DNA from: CAVYXF01 sp963772335
GTDB taxonomy: Bacteria; Pseudomonadota; Alphaproteobacteria; Rhizobiales; Rhodomicrobiaceae
Direction of reading: 5' to 3'
Assembly (NCBI GenBank): GCA_963772335.1
Contig: CAVYXF010000005.1
Coordinates: 620,001-684,000 of the forward strand
Length of the DNA: 64,000 bases
Each line of letters starts with the position of its first letter. The first letter of the stretch is position 1. The notes under the pieces were generated by a model. It did not search any database and was not told the DNA's origin. It saw only the letters and a list, made by a program, of their open reading frames with translations. Positions 1-8,279 of this stretch are shown piece after piece. The position numbers were made by a program, and so were the translations under genes.

Positions 1-1972
1 CTCGGGCGGGCTATCGGACAGCATGAACCAGCGGGCGGTGTCGGCACCATAATGGGCGGTAAAGCTGTCGGGGTCGACGGTGTTCTTCTTCGACTTGGAC
101 ATCTTCTCGGCATGGCCGATCTCGACCGGCTCGCCGCTCGCCTTGGCGACTGCTCGCCGCTCACCGCCGTCGTTGTCGACGAAGCGCACCTCCTCGGGTA
201 GCAGCCAACGCCCTTCCGGATCGCGATAGGTCTCGTGGATGACCATGCCCTGCGTGAACAGGCCGGCAAACGGCTCGTCTAGGTTGAGCTGACCGGTCGC
301 GGTCATGGCACGCATGAAGAAACGCGAATAGAGCAGGTGAAGGATCGCATGCTCGACGCCGCCAATATACTGATCGACGGGCAGCCAGTAATCGACCGCA
401 TGGCGCTCGACCGGCATGTCGGCATGGGGCGAGCAGAAGCGCGCGAAATACCAGGACGAGTCGACGAAAGTATCCATGGTGTCGGTCTCGCGGGTCGCCG
501 CGCCGCCGCAGGACGGGCAATTGACGTGCTTCCATGTCGGATGCCGGTCGAGCGGATTGCCCGGCTTGTCGAACGACACGTCGTCCGGGAGTTTCACCGG
601 CAGGTCCTCTGCCGGCACCGCTCCACACTTTTCGCAATGGATGATCGGGATAGGGCAGCCCCAATAGCGCTGCCGCGAGATGCCCCAGTCGCGCAGGCGA
701 TAGTTGATCTTGCGCTCGCCCTCGCCTTTTTTCTCGAGGCGGGAGGCGACCTCGTCCTTCGCCTCCTCCACGGTCATGCCGTCGAGGAAAGAGGAATTGG
801 CGATGCAGCCCCGGCCCGGTATAGGCCTCGCCCGGAAGCTTGAAAGTCTTCGGGTCTTCGCCCTCGGGGATTACGACCGGCTTGATCTTCAGCTTGTATT
901 TGGTGGCGAACTCATAGTCGCGCTGATCGTGTGCCGGGCAGCCGAAGATGGCGCCGGTGCCATAGTCCATCAGCACGAAATTGGCAACGTAGACCGGGAA
1001 CTTGGCCGTCTTCTTGAACGGATGAGTGACCTTCAGCCCGGTGTCATAGCCTTTCTTCTCGGCGCGCTCGATGTCCTCGGTCGCCGTGCCCATGCGATGG
1101 CATTCGTCGATGAATTCCTTCAGCGCCTTGTCTTGCTTCGCCAGTTTTGTTGCCAGCGGATGATCGGGCGAGATGGCGAGAAACGACATGCCGAAGATGG
1201 TGTCCGGCCGGGTGGTGAACACCTCCAGCTGCTCGAAGCCTTTCGGCAGTGTCTCGCCTTCGACAGCGAAGCGCATCAGCAGGCCTTCGGATTTGCCGAT
1301 CCAGTTGCGCTGCATCAGCCGCACCTTGTCCGGCCAGCGATCGAGCGTGTCGAGCGCCGCCAGCAGGTCGTCGGCATATTCGGTGATCTTCAGAAACCAC
1401 TGGCTCAGCTCGCGCTGCTCGACCAGGGCACCCGACCGCCAGCCGCGCCCATCTATCACCTGCTCATTGGCCAGCACAGTATGATCTACCGGGTCCCAGT
1501 TGACTTTGCTCTTCTTGCGATAGACCAGACCCTTCTTGAAGAACTCCACGAACAGGCGCTGCTGCTGGGCGTAATATTCCACATCGCAGGTCGCAAGTTC
1601 GCGGCTCCAATCGAGCGACAGGCCCATGCCCTGGAGCTGGGCACGCATCGCGGCGATGTTCTGATACGTCCAGGCCTTAGGGTGCACCTTGCGCTCGATG
1701 GCCGCGTTCTCCGCCGGCAGGCCAAAGGCGTCCCAGCCCATCGGATGCAGGACGTTGAAGCCACGCGCGCGCTTATAGCGGGCGAGCACGTCGCCCATCA
1801 CATAGTTGCGCACATGGCCGACGTGGATGCGCCCCGACGGATAGGGGAACATCTCGAGCACATAATATTTCGGCTTGGAGGGATCTTCCTTGGTGCGGTC
1901 GATTTCCTCCCTGTCCCAAACTTCGCGCCAATGCTTTTCGCGTTCCGGTGCGTTATATCGTTCGGCGGCCAT
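1..1972 (-). CDS. leuS: Leucyl-tRNA synthetase, 3' end beyond window, apparent frameshift
   Basis: Class I aminoacyl-tRNA synthetase that charges tRNA-Leu. The start MAAERYNAPE at 1972 is followed by the HIGH-type motif HVGH in FPYPSGRIHVGHVRNYVMGD, then the CP1 editing domain (TTRPDTIFG, GTGAIFGCPAHDQRD). The reading frame is lost at the CCCC run at 809-812 (plus strand). Removing one base restores GPGCIANSSFLDGMTVEEAK and the rest of the enzyme, including KMSKSKKN and the SDSPPE segment at the window edge. The anticodon-binding C-terminus lies outside the window. LeuS is essential and both halves read perfectly, so a sequencing or assembly indel is more likely than a pseudogene. It is divergent from yggS, a common Rhizobiales layout. 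Confidence 0.95.
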
Positions 1973-2142
1973 GATTGATGTCTTTGCTGCTAATAAAAAC
2001 GTCACGCCGCTGGCGGACCATGGAGGCCCGTCCGCAGAAGCATGACGCCGGTTCATTCGGCGTGGTATCCAGCCGAAAATATGGCAACCGGTCAAGAAAT
2101 GTTCGATGGCCGGCGGTAAAATTCGACAACCACAAAGGGCAG
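1973..2142. promoter_or_regulatory. Divergent promoter region of leuS and yggS
   Basis: 170 bases separate the two divergent start codons. Both genes must be transcribed from here. I could not fix a convincing -35/-10 pair. A purine-rich AAAGGG at 2134-2139 is the ribosome binding site for yggS. Confidence 0.4.
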
Positions 2143-2814
2143 ATGCAGGAGCACAGCACGACACAGGACAGGCTGAAAGCCATCCGCAGCCGGATCGAGG
2201 TCGCGTCGCGCGAGGCGGGCCGCGATCCGGCCGATATTCAGCTCGTTGCGGTCACCAAGACCTTCAGCGCCGATGAGATCCTCCCGGCGCTCGAGGCCGG
2301 CCAGCGCATCTTCGGCGAGAACCGCGTGCAGGAGGCTAAGAGCAAATGGCCAGCGCTTCGCGAGCGCTTCCCCGACATCGCACTGCATCTGATCGGGCCG
2401 CTGCAATCCAACAAAGCGCGGGATGCCGTTCACCTGTTTGACGTTATCGAGACGGTCGACCGCCCCAAAATCGCGGATGTGCTCGCCGAAGAAATTGCCC
2501 GCAGCGGCCGCGATGTCCGGCTGTTCATCCAGGTGAATACCGGCGAGGAAGTGCAGAAATCCGGCGTGTCATTCGGCGAGGTGGAGGGTCTCTTTGCGCA
2601 TTGCCGCGATCTCGGCCTCGCCGTCGAAGGGCTGATGTGCATTCCGCCATTTGAGGAGGACTCCGCACCGCATTTCGCCCGTCTTGCCCGCGCCGCGGCC
2701 AATCTTGGGCTAAAAAAGCTGAGTATGGGTATGAGTGCGGATTTTGAAACCGCTATTCGCGAGGGGGCTACTCATGTCAGAATCGGCTCGGCGATATTTG
2801 GGGCCAGGGCCTGA
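2143..2814 (+). CDS. yggS: YggS/PLPBP family pyridoxal phosphate homeostasis protein
   Basis: Cytosolic PLP-binding protein of the alanine-racemase-like TIM-barrel fold that buffers pyridoxal 5'-phosphate and affects amino-acid metabolism; no enzymatic reaction is established for the family. The 223-residue length is typical. Family signatures are LVAVTKTF with the PLP lysine at K39, FGENRVQEAKSKW, HLIGPLQSNKA, IQVNTGEEVQKSG, LSMGMSADFETAI and the C-terminal VRIGSAIFG. The frame is open further upstream, but the ATG at 2143 is chosen because AAAGGG lies a few bases before it and homology begins there. Confidence 0.95.
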   Translation: MQEHSTTQDRLKAIRSRIEVASREAGRDPADIQLVAVTKTFSADEILPALEAGQRIFGENRVQEAKSKWPALRERFPDIALHLIGPLQSNKARDAVHLFDVIETVDRPKIADVLAEEIARSGRDVRLFIQVNTGEEVQKSGVSFGEVEGLFAHCRDLGLAVEGLMCIPPFEEDSAPHFARLARAAANLGLKKLSMGMSADFETAIREGATHVRIGSAIFGARA

Positions 2815-2832
2815 ACCAAAGGCGTATGGAAC

Positions 2833-2872
2833 TCCGCCCCGTAATGAATAATTGTGAATTCGGCGGGGCGGA
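2833..2872 (+). terminator. GC-rich hairpin after yggS
   Basis: TCCGCCCCG at 2833-2841 is perfectly complementary to CGGGGCGGA at 2864-2872, with a 22-base AT-rich loop, 18 bases after the yggS stop. There is no T tract, so it may be a weak terminator or a transcript-end stabiliser. Confidence 0.45.
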
Positions 2873-2902
2873 ATGGCTCGCAGAGTGGCGAAACGCGAAG
2901 TC

Positions 2903-2920
2903 TGGTATAGATATATACCA
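2903..2920. promoter_or_regulatory. Palindrome upstream of hisE, possible operator
   Basis: TGGTATA (2903-2909) and TATACCA (2914-2920) form a perfect inverted repeat around GATA, about 57 bases before hisE. The size and symmetry fit a dimeric regulator site. No regulator is assigned. Confidence 0.35.
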
Positions 2921-2977
2921 CGGAGTGCATGCCCTTAAGGGAGCCGCAGGTTCGCTGCATCAGCACCAAGGTTTTTC

Positions 2978-3307
2978 ATGAGCCAAGACGTCCTTAACGA
3001 GCTTGCGGCGATCATCGCGGCGAGACGGCATTCCTCGGCGGACCAGTCCTATACAAGGCAGCTGCTCGATGCTGGGCCGCAGCGCTGCGCGAGAAAGCTT
3101 GGCGAGGAAGCCGTGGAGACGGTGATCGCCGCGCTGACCGAGGACAAGGCGCGCCTGACCGGCGAAGCAGCCGATCTCATCTATCATCTCCTCGTGCTCC
3201 TGGAGGTGCGCGGCGTCGCGATCGGCGATGTCACCGCTACGCTTCAGGTGCGCATGGCCCGCTCCGGCCTGGAGGAGAAGGCATCCCGTGGCGAGACGAG
3301 TGAATAG
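2978..3307 (+). CDS. hisE: Phosphoribosyl-ATP pyrophosphatase
   Basis: Hydrolyses phosphoribosyl-ATP to phosphoribosyl-AMP and pyrophosphate, the second step of histidine biosynthesis. At 109 residues it is the usual stand-alone HisE length. Visible motifs of the all-alpha NTP pyrophosphatase fold are KLGEEAVETVIAAL and GEAADLIYHLLVLL, whose acidic residues bind Mg2+. The stop is followed after 7 bases by coaA, a pairing often seen in Rhizobiales, so the two are probably co-transcribed. The other his genes are not nearby apart from the aminotransferase hisC at 37-38 kb. Confidence 0.93.
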   Translation: MSQDVLNELAAIIAARRHSSADQSYTRQLLDAGPQRCARKLGEEAVETVIAALTEDKARLTGEAADLIYHLLVLLEVRGVAIGDVTATLQVRMARSGLEEKASRGETSE

Positions 3308-3314
3308 GCGAACC

Positions 3315-4280
3315 ATGCTCCAGAGCCTTCAGCAACGCCCCCGTTTCGAATTGTCGCCCTACCGCATGTTCACGCGGGAGGAATGGGCCAAGCTGCGCGC
3401 CGACACGCCGATGACGCTCGACGAGGAAGATCTAGCCAAGCTCGCCGGCGTCATCGAGCGCGTCTCGGCGGCGGAGGTGGTGGACATCTACTTGCCGATG
3501 TCGCGGCTCTTGAACCTCTATGTCAATGCCGCCCAGGCGCTGCACGCCAAGACCTCCGCCTTTCTCGGCCGGCGCGACAGCAAGGTGCCCTTTATCATCG
3601 GCATGGCGGGGAGCGTCGCGGTCGGCAAGAGCACAACTGCCCGCGTGCTAAGGGCGCTGCTCGCCCGCTGGCCGGATCATCCGCGCGTCGATCTGGTGCC
3701 GACCGACGGGTTCCTGTTGCCGAACGCCGAGCTCGAGGCGCGCGGCATCATGCATCGCAAGGGCTTTCCCGAGAGCTTCGATCAGCCGGCGCTGCTTAAA
3801 TTCCTCGCCGATGTGAAAGCCGGGCAGCCCAACGTCAAGGCGCCGGTCTATTCGCATTTCGATTACGACATCCGCCGCGGCGAGCATATCGTGGTGGACC
3901 GGCCCGATATTCTCATCGTCGAAGGCCTGAATGTGTTGCAGCCGGCGACATTGCCGAAGGATGGCGAGGCGATTCCGTTCGTCTCCGACTTTTTCGACTT
4001 CTCGATCTACATCCACGCCGACGCCAAGACGACCGAGAACTGGTATGTGACGCGCTTCCAGACATTGCGCGAGACCGCCTTTCAGCATCCCGCCGCCTAT
4101 TTCCACCGCTATTCCACGCTCTCGGATGAGGAGGCGCGCGCCACCGCTCTCGGCATCTGGCGGCGGATCAATCTGAAGAACCTGGAGGAGAATATCCTTC
4201 CCACCCGCCAGCGCGCGGCGCTGATCCTGGACAAAGGCCCGGACCACGCGATCGAGCGGGTTTGGCTGAGGAAGCTTTAG
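3315..4280 (+). CDS. coaA: Type I pantothenate kinase
   Basis: Phosphorylates pantothenate with ATP, the first and regulated step of coenzyme A synthesis. The 321-residue protein shows the P-loop GSVAVGKST (residues 99-107), VDLVPTDGFL, KGFPESFD, PVYSHFDYDI and DILIVEGLNVLQ, all typical of bacterial type I CoaA. The ATG at 3315 lies 7 bases after the hisE stop; earlier in-frame starts would run through hisE and are not supported. Length and motifs are complete, so it is probably functional. Confidence 0.95.
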   Translation: MLQSLQQRPRFELSPYRMFTREEWAKLRADTPMTLDEEDLAKLAGVIERVSAAEVVDIYLPMSRLLNLYVNAAQALHAKTSAFLGRRDSKVPFIIGMAGSVAVGKSTTARVLRALLARWPDHPRVDLVPTDGFLLPNAELEARGIMHRKGFPESFDQPALLKFLADVKAGQPNVKAPVYSHFDYDIRRGEHIVVDRPDILIVEGLNVLQPATLPKDGEAIPFVSDFFDFSIYIHADAKTTENWYVTRFQTLRETAFQHPAAYFHRYSTLSDEEARATALGIWRRINLKNLEENILPTRQRAALILDKGPDHAIERVWLRKL

Positions 4281-4495
4281 GCTAGGTACATTCGGCGCGA
4301 GAGAATCATCCGAAAATCAGAATGATCTTACCATGTGAAACGAGAGCACCGCGAACCACGCTATAGAACTTCCTCACATAGCCCGAACTTACGGTGGGAG
4401 GAAAAACTCTGATCGGGCAAGGGCAGGCGGCAGCCCCCGCACCAGGGCGGTACGGCGCCGGGCGTCTCCTCGCCCGCACACTCGTGAGCCGTAGA

Positions 4496-5038
4496 TCAGG
4501 CGGCTTGCGGAATAAGGGCCTTGGGCGCGGCCTCGGCGGCGGGCGCATCCCTCACAGCTTCCACGGAAAGTGTGCGGCCTGCAAGCGTGCTCAGTGTCGC
4601 GCTCGCCAGCGCCTCATCACTCACGCTCTGTGCCAAGAGCTTGGCCGCCGCCTTCATCCCGAGCGCGTCGGCCCAGCGCTTCAGAGCGGCGTAGCGGGTC
4701 AGCTCATAATGCGCCACCGCCTGAACGACCGCGAACAGGCCGGCGTCAAGCGCGGGAGAGGCTTTGTAGTGCTCCAGGAGGTCCAGGCCTTCGTCGATGA
4801 GGCCATCACCGGGCGACCAGTTGCCTCCCTTCGCCGGCTTGCCGGCAATTGCGAAGACGATTTCCAGGCGCTGCAATTGGATTTCCGTGCGGTCCCGGTG
4901 CCTCTCGAAAGCGGCGGCCAGCTCCTGGTCCCTCGCTCCCTTCGCCATCTTCGGCAGGCTGCGCAAAAGTTTCCTTTCTACGGCGTATATGTCTTTGAGT
5001 GCTTGATGAAACAAATCTTCAAGAGTTTTGGCGGGCAT
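4496..5038 (-). CDS. YciE/YciF-like ferritin-fold protein (DUF892)
   Basis: A 180-residue protein of the DUF892 family, related to E. coli YciE/YciF, a ferritin-like four-helix bundle associated with stress responses. Matching segments are TLEDLFHQALKDIYAVERKLLRSLP near the N-terminus (shown in part: LKDIYAVERKLLRSLP), GLIDEGLDLLEHY and AVVQAVAHYELTRYAALKRW, which carry the conserved Glu and His residues of a di-metal site. The last 25 residues are Ala/Pro-rich. It is monocistronic; the 215 bases between it and coaA (4281-4495) hold no gene I can support. Confidence 0.85.
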   Translation of the reverse strand: MPAKTLEDLFHQALKDIYAVERKLLRSLPKMAKGARDQELAAAFERHRDRTEIQLQRLEIVFAIAGKPAKGGNWSPGDGLIDEGLDLLEHYKASPALDAGLFAVVQAVAHYELTRYAALKRWADALGMKAAAKLLAQSVSDEALASATLSTLAGRTLSVEAVRDAPAAEAAPKALIPQAA

Positions 5039-5187
5039 TTTCTTTTTCTCCTTGGGCCAATAGATATCACGTAACCCAAAGAGGTGAAAAAAGTCATGAC
5101 CGGCGGACTATATACACGCAAAGCGAAGGGCTCAGCCTCCGTCAGCCAGGTCTGCCGTTTGACGATGCGCTTCGGCCGAGGCTGGGC

Positions 5188-5933
5188 TTACCAGCTCCGC
5201 AGCGGGCGCAGCTTCGGCGTCTTCTTATGCTGGTGCGCCTCCATACGGCCGAGCAGGACATCCAGCTCCGCGATGGCCTCTAACAAATAGGCGCCGTTGT
5301 TCAGCATGACACATTCGGCCCGCGCGGCCATGGCAGCGTCGGTCATCTCGCCGCGCGAGGGCTTGCCCTTCTTGATCAGATGCTCCAGCACCTGGGTCGC
5401 CCAGATCACGGGCACATGAGCGGCCTCTCCGATCCAGAGGATCTCCTCCTGCATCTCGGCAAGGCGGACAAAGCCGATCTCCACGGCGAGGTCGCCGCGC
5501 GCGATCATCACCGCGGTGGGCTGCTGACCCGCGGCCCGGACGATGGTCTCCGGCAGATTACTGACCGCCTTCGTCGTCTCGATCTTGAGCACCAGCGATA
5601 GCGATCGCCAGTCGGCCGGGCGCCGCTCCCGCAGGCCGCTGCTCCGCGGCCGCCCGCAGAGCGCAGCAAGCGAGGCTTTCACGCTGGTCAAGACCGGCAG
5701 CACCCGGCTTTCCAGCCGTCCGAGCGAAGAGAGGCCGAGAGCCATCAGTGGCGCTGGAGGGAGCGCAGGTCGTGATGGCGAAGCGCGAGGTAGTGGCCGA
5801 GGTTCAACGCGCTTTCTGCAAACTCCGATCGCACCAGTTGGCTTTGCCAGCGGGCCATCTGTTCGTCGGCCTCGCTTTGGACGTGCTCTATCACGGCTTG
5901 GAGCTTTTCATGAAGAGCGGCAGCGTCAATCAT
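5188..5933 (-). pseudogene. Pyruvate-kinase-family pseudogene, frameshifted and internally deleted
   Basis: Two pieces of one family are visible. Residues encoded from 5933 to 5745 (MIDAAALHEKLQAVIEHVQ to HDLRSLQRH) match the N-terminus of the long alphaproteobacterial pyruvate-kinase-like proteins, which continue LMALGLSSLGR. Here a frameshift at about 5744-5750 moves that continuation into the next frame. After LAALCG the whole first half of the kinase barrel, roughly 250 or more residues in the family, is missing. The C-terminal half resumes with VLKIETTKAV, VMIARGDLAVEIG, PVIWATQVLEHL and KPSRGEMTDAAMAA. The lost segment contains substrate and metal ligands, so this is a decayed gene rather than a simple read error. 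Confidence 0.8.
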
Positions 5934-6025
5934 GGCGGCTGGCTGTTCGGATGGTCCTGTTGATTGCCTTTCCTTTATGCCGTTCGTCTATGTCAGTCTG
6001 CTGACGCGGCTCGCGGTCGTCCGCG

Positions 6026-7021
6026 TCAAATCAGCCCGCGGTCCTTGGCCAGCGCAGCGAGCGAGGTCTGGGGCCGCGGGCCGATATGGGAGATCACCTC
6101 CGCGGCGGCGAGGCTGCCGAGCGCGCCGCAAACCGGCAGGCTTAGCCCTCTCGCATAGCCGAACAGGAAGCCGGCCGCGTAGAGATCGCCGGCACCTGTG
6201 GTGTCGACGACCTCGGTCACCGGCGCGGCCTTGACCTCAACGGTGTCATCACCCTTCAGGATCAGCGATCCCTTGGCGCTGCGCGTCACGACAGCGAAGC
6301 CGCAGTCGGCGCGGAGCTTGGCGCAGGCCTCCTCCAGGGACTCGGTCTCGTAAAGTGAAAGAGCCTCGCGCTCATTGGCAAAGACCAGGTCGACGCCGCG
6401 CTTGAGGAAGGGCAGGAAATCCTGGCGATGCCGGTCAACGCAGAACGGGTCCGACAAGTTGAGCGCGACCGTGGTGCCAGCCGAGCGGGCGATCGAAGCG
6501 GCCTCGTAGAACGCCTCCTTTGCCTTGGGCTGATCGAAGGAATAGCCCTCCAGGTAAAGAAGCTTTGCCGCTCGGATCAGCTCGGGATCGAGCTCCCTGG
6601 TGCTGAGCTCGGTGGAGGCGCCGAGAAAGGTGTTCATAGTCCGCTCGCCATCCGGCGTGACGAGGATCATTGAACGCGCGGTCGGGGCGCTGTGCTCAGT
6701 CGTCTCGGTGTGAAAATGCACGCCGATGGCGCGGATGTCATGGGCGAACACATCGCCGAACTGGTCGCGCGCCACTTTGCCAATGAAAGCGGCCCGCCCG
6801 CCGAAAGAGGCAAGGCCAGCACAAGTGTTCGGCACCGTGCCGCCGCTGGTTTCGACCGCCGGCCCCATCTCGCCATAGAGCCGCTCGGCCTCGGCAGCAT
6901 CGATCAGGCGCATCGTGCCTTTCTTGAGGTTCTGCCGGGCGATGAAGGCGTCGTCGCAGCGGGCAATGATATCGACGATGGCGCTGCCGATGCCGACAAC
7001 GTCATAAAGCGGCTCTGCCAT
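6026..7021 (-). CDS. PfkB-family carbohydrate kinase, probable adenosine kinase
   Basis: Ribokinase-fold sugar/nucleoside kinase of 331 residues. The N-terminal VVGIGSAIVDIIARCDD, the substrate-lid region GGTVPNTCAGLASFGGRAAFIG and the catalytic DTTGAGDLYAAGF (base Asp279) are classical PfkB features. Rhizobiales orthologues are annotated as adenosine kinase, which converts adenosine to AMP in purine salvage, but the substrate cannot be proven from sequence. Its ATG overlaps the stop of nth by one base (TAATG), so the two are translationally coupled. Confidence 0.87.
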   Translation of the reverse strand: MAEPLYDVVGIGSAIVDIIARCDDAFIARQNLKKGTMRLIDAAEAERLYGEMGPAVETSGGTVPNTCAGLASFGGRAAFIGKVARDQFGDVFAHDIRAIGVHFHTETTEHSAPTARSMILVTPDGERTMNTFLGASTELSTRELDPELIRAAKLLYLEGYSFDQPKAKEAFYEAASIARSAGTTVALNLSDPFCVDRHRQDFLPFLKRGVDLVFANEREALSLYETESLEEACAKLRADCGFAVVTRSAKGSLILKGDDTVEVKAAPVTEVVDTTGAGDLYAAGFLFGYARGLSLPVCGALGSLAAAEVISHIGPRPQTSLAALAKDRGLI

Positions 7022-7785
7022 TAAGCGGTCCTCGCAATTCTCAAATCTTCGGGTTGGGTTTTCGGCTGGTAGCGGCAGATGTCCACAATCGGGCAGCGGG
7101 GACATTCGGGCTTACGCGCCTTGCAGATATAGCGGCCGTGCAGAATCAGCCAGTGATGGGCATGCAGCAGGAATTCCTCAGGGATTACGCGCTCGAGTGT
7201 CAGCTCCACCTCGAGCGGCGTCTTGCCTTGCGCAAGGCCGGTGCGGTTGGCGACGCGGAAGATGTGGGTATCGACGGCAATGGTTGGCTGGCCGAAAGCG
7301 ACGTTCATGACCACATTGGCGGTCTTACGGCCGACGCCCGGCAAGGCTTCGAGGGCAGCGCGATCGTTTGGTACGGCGCCGCCATGGCTCTCAATCAGCG
7401 CTTGCGACAGCGCGATAACGTTTCTGCCCTTGCCGCGATAAAGGCCGATTGTTCGGATGGTCTCGCGCAGCCGATCCTCGCCGAGCGCAACCATTTTCTC
7501 CGGGGTGTCCACGCTCTGGAACAGTGCGCGCGTTGCCTTGTTCACACCCGCATCGGTCGCCTGAGCCGAGAGCACCACGGCTACCAGAAGCGTGAATGGG
7601 TTCACATATTCAAGCTCGCTGCGCGGTTCGGGATTTGCAACTCTGAGGCGCCGGAACATTTCCGCGATTTCGGCTTTGCTGAGCTTGGATCGGCGCTTTA
7701 CAAGCGCCGGAGGCTTACGGCCCGCAGAAGCCGCCTTTTGTTCCCGTCTCGCAAGTGCTGGTTGTTTGGTATTGTTGAAGGTCAT
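7021..7785 (-). CDS. nth: Endonuclease III (DNA glycosylase/AP lyase)
   Basis: Base-excision repair enzyme removing oxidised pyrimidines. The 254-residue protein has the helix-hairpin-helix LPGVGRKTANVV with the catalytic Lys154, the catalytic Asp172 in AVDTHIF, and a 4Fe-4S cluster loop with Cys221, Cys228, Cys231 and Cys237 (C-x6-C-x2-C-x5-C). About 35 extra N-terminal residues rich in Lys/Arg precede the core, as in other alphaproteobacteria. The ATG at 7785 overlaps the divergent ATG of the DUF2244 gene, leaving no intergenic space if both starts are right. Confidence 0.94.
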   Translation of the reverse strand: MTFNNTKQPALARREQKAASAGRKPPALVKRRSKLSKAEIAEMFRRLRVANPEPRSELEYVNPFTLLVAVVLSAQATDAGVNKATRALFQSVDTPEKMVALGEDRLRETIRTIGLYRGKGRNVIALSQALIESHGGAVPNDRAALEALPGVGRKTANVVMNVAFGQPTIAVDTHIFRVANRTGLAQGKTPLEVELTLERVIPEEFLLHAHHWLILHGRYICKARKPECPRCPIVDICRYQPKTQPEDLRIARTA

Positions 7786-8279
7786 GAATGCTGACGACAC
7801 TCTCGAACCGCCTGCAGGGCTATTTCGTGCGGTCTTGCTGCCCCATCGCTCGCTGGGGCGCAAGGGCTTTATCGCCTTGATGTTGGTCGTCTGCCTCGTC
7901 AGCGCGCTGACGGGGCTGAAGTTTTACCAGCTCGGGGCTTGGCCGGTCATGGCGTTTTTCGGCCTCGACGTGCTGTTGATATATGGCGCATTCAGGCTGA
8001 ATTACCGGGCCGCCAGAACTCTATGAGCTCATCGAGCTGACCGGCAGCGAACTCAGGCTGACCCGCGTCTACCCTTCCGGTCGGTCCCAGAGCTGGAGTT
8101 TCAACCCTTATTGGGTGCGGCTTGAGCTACAAGAATTCGAGGCAGAAGCCGACCGGCTGAGCCTCCACTCCCATGGCCGGGTGCTCACCTTCGGCAGCTT
8201 CCTTTCGGATGAGGAAAAGCGCGGATTCGCCAATGCATTGACCGCGGCACTGCACGGGCTCAGGGAGGCGAATGCTTGA
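7784..8279 (+). CDS. DUF2244 membrane protein, apparent frameshift
   Basis: The first frame (ATG 7784) encodes FRAVLLPHRSLGRKGFIALM, two hydrophobic helices and FRLNYRAART, then hits a TGA. Deleting one base near 8021 restores YELIELTGSELRLTRVYPSG, SFNPYWVRLEL and FGSFLSDEEKR to the stop at 8277-8279, giving a normal DUF2244 protein of about 164 residues. The family is an uncharacterised inner-membrane protein commonly next to nth in alphaproteobacteria. The single-base cause suggests a read error. The last 20 bases overlap the convergent pdxA-like gene. Confidence 0.82.

Noticed and set aside
704..1978. 424-codon plus-strand open frame opposite leuS
   Set aside because: Pure antisense shadow; no domain features and it runs over well-conserved leuS codons.
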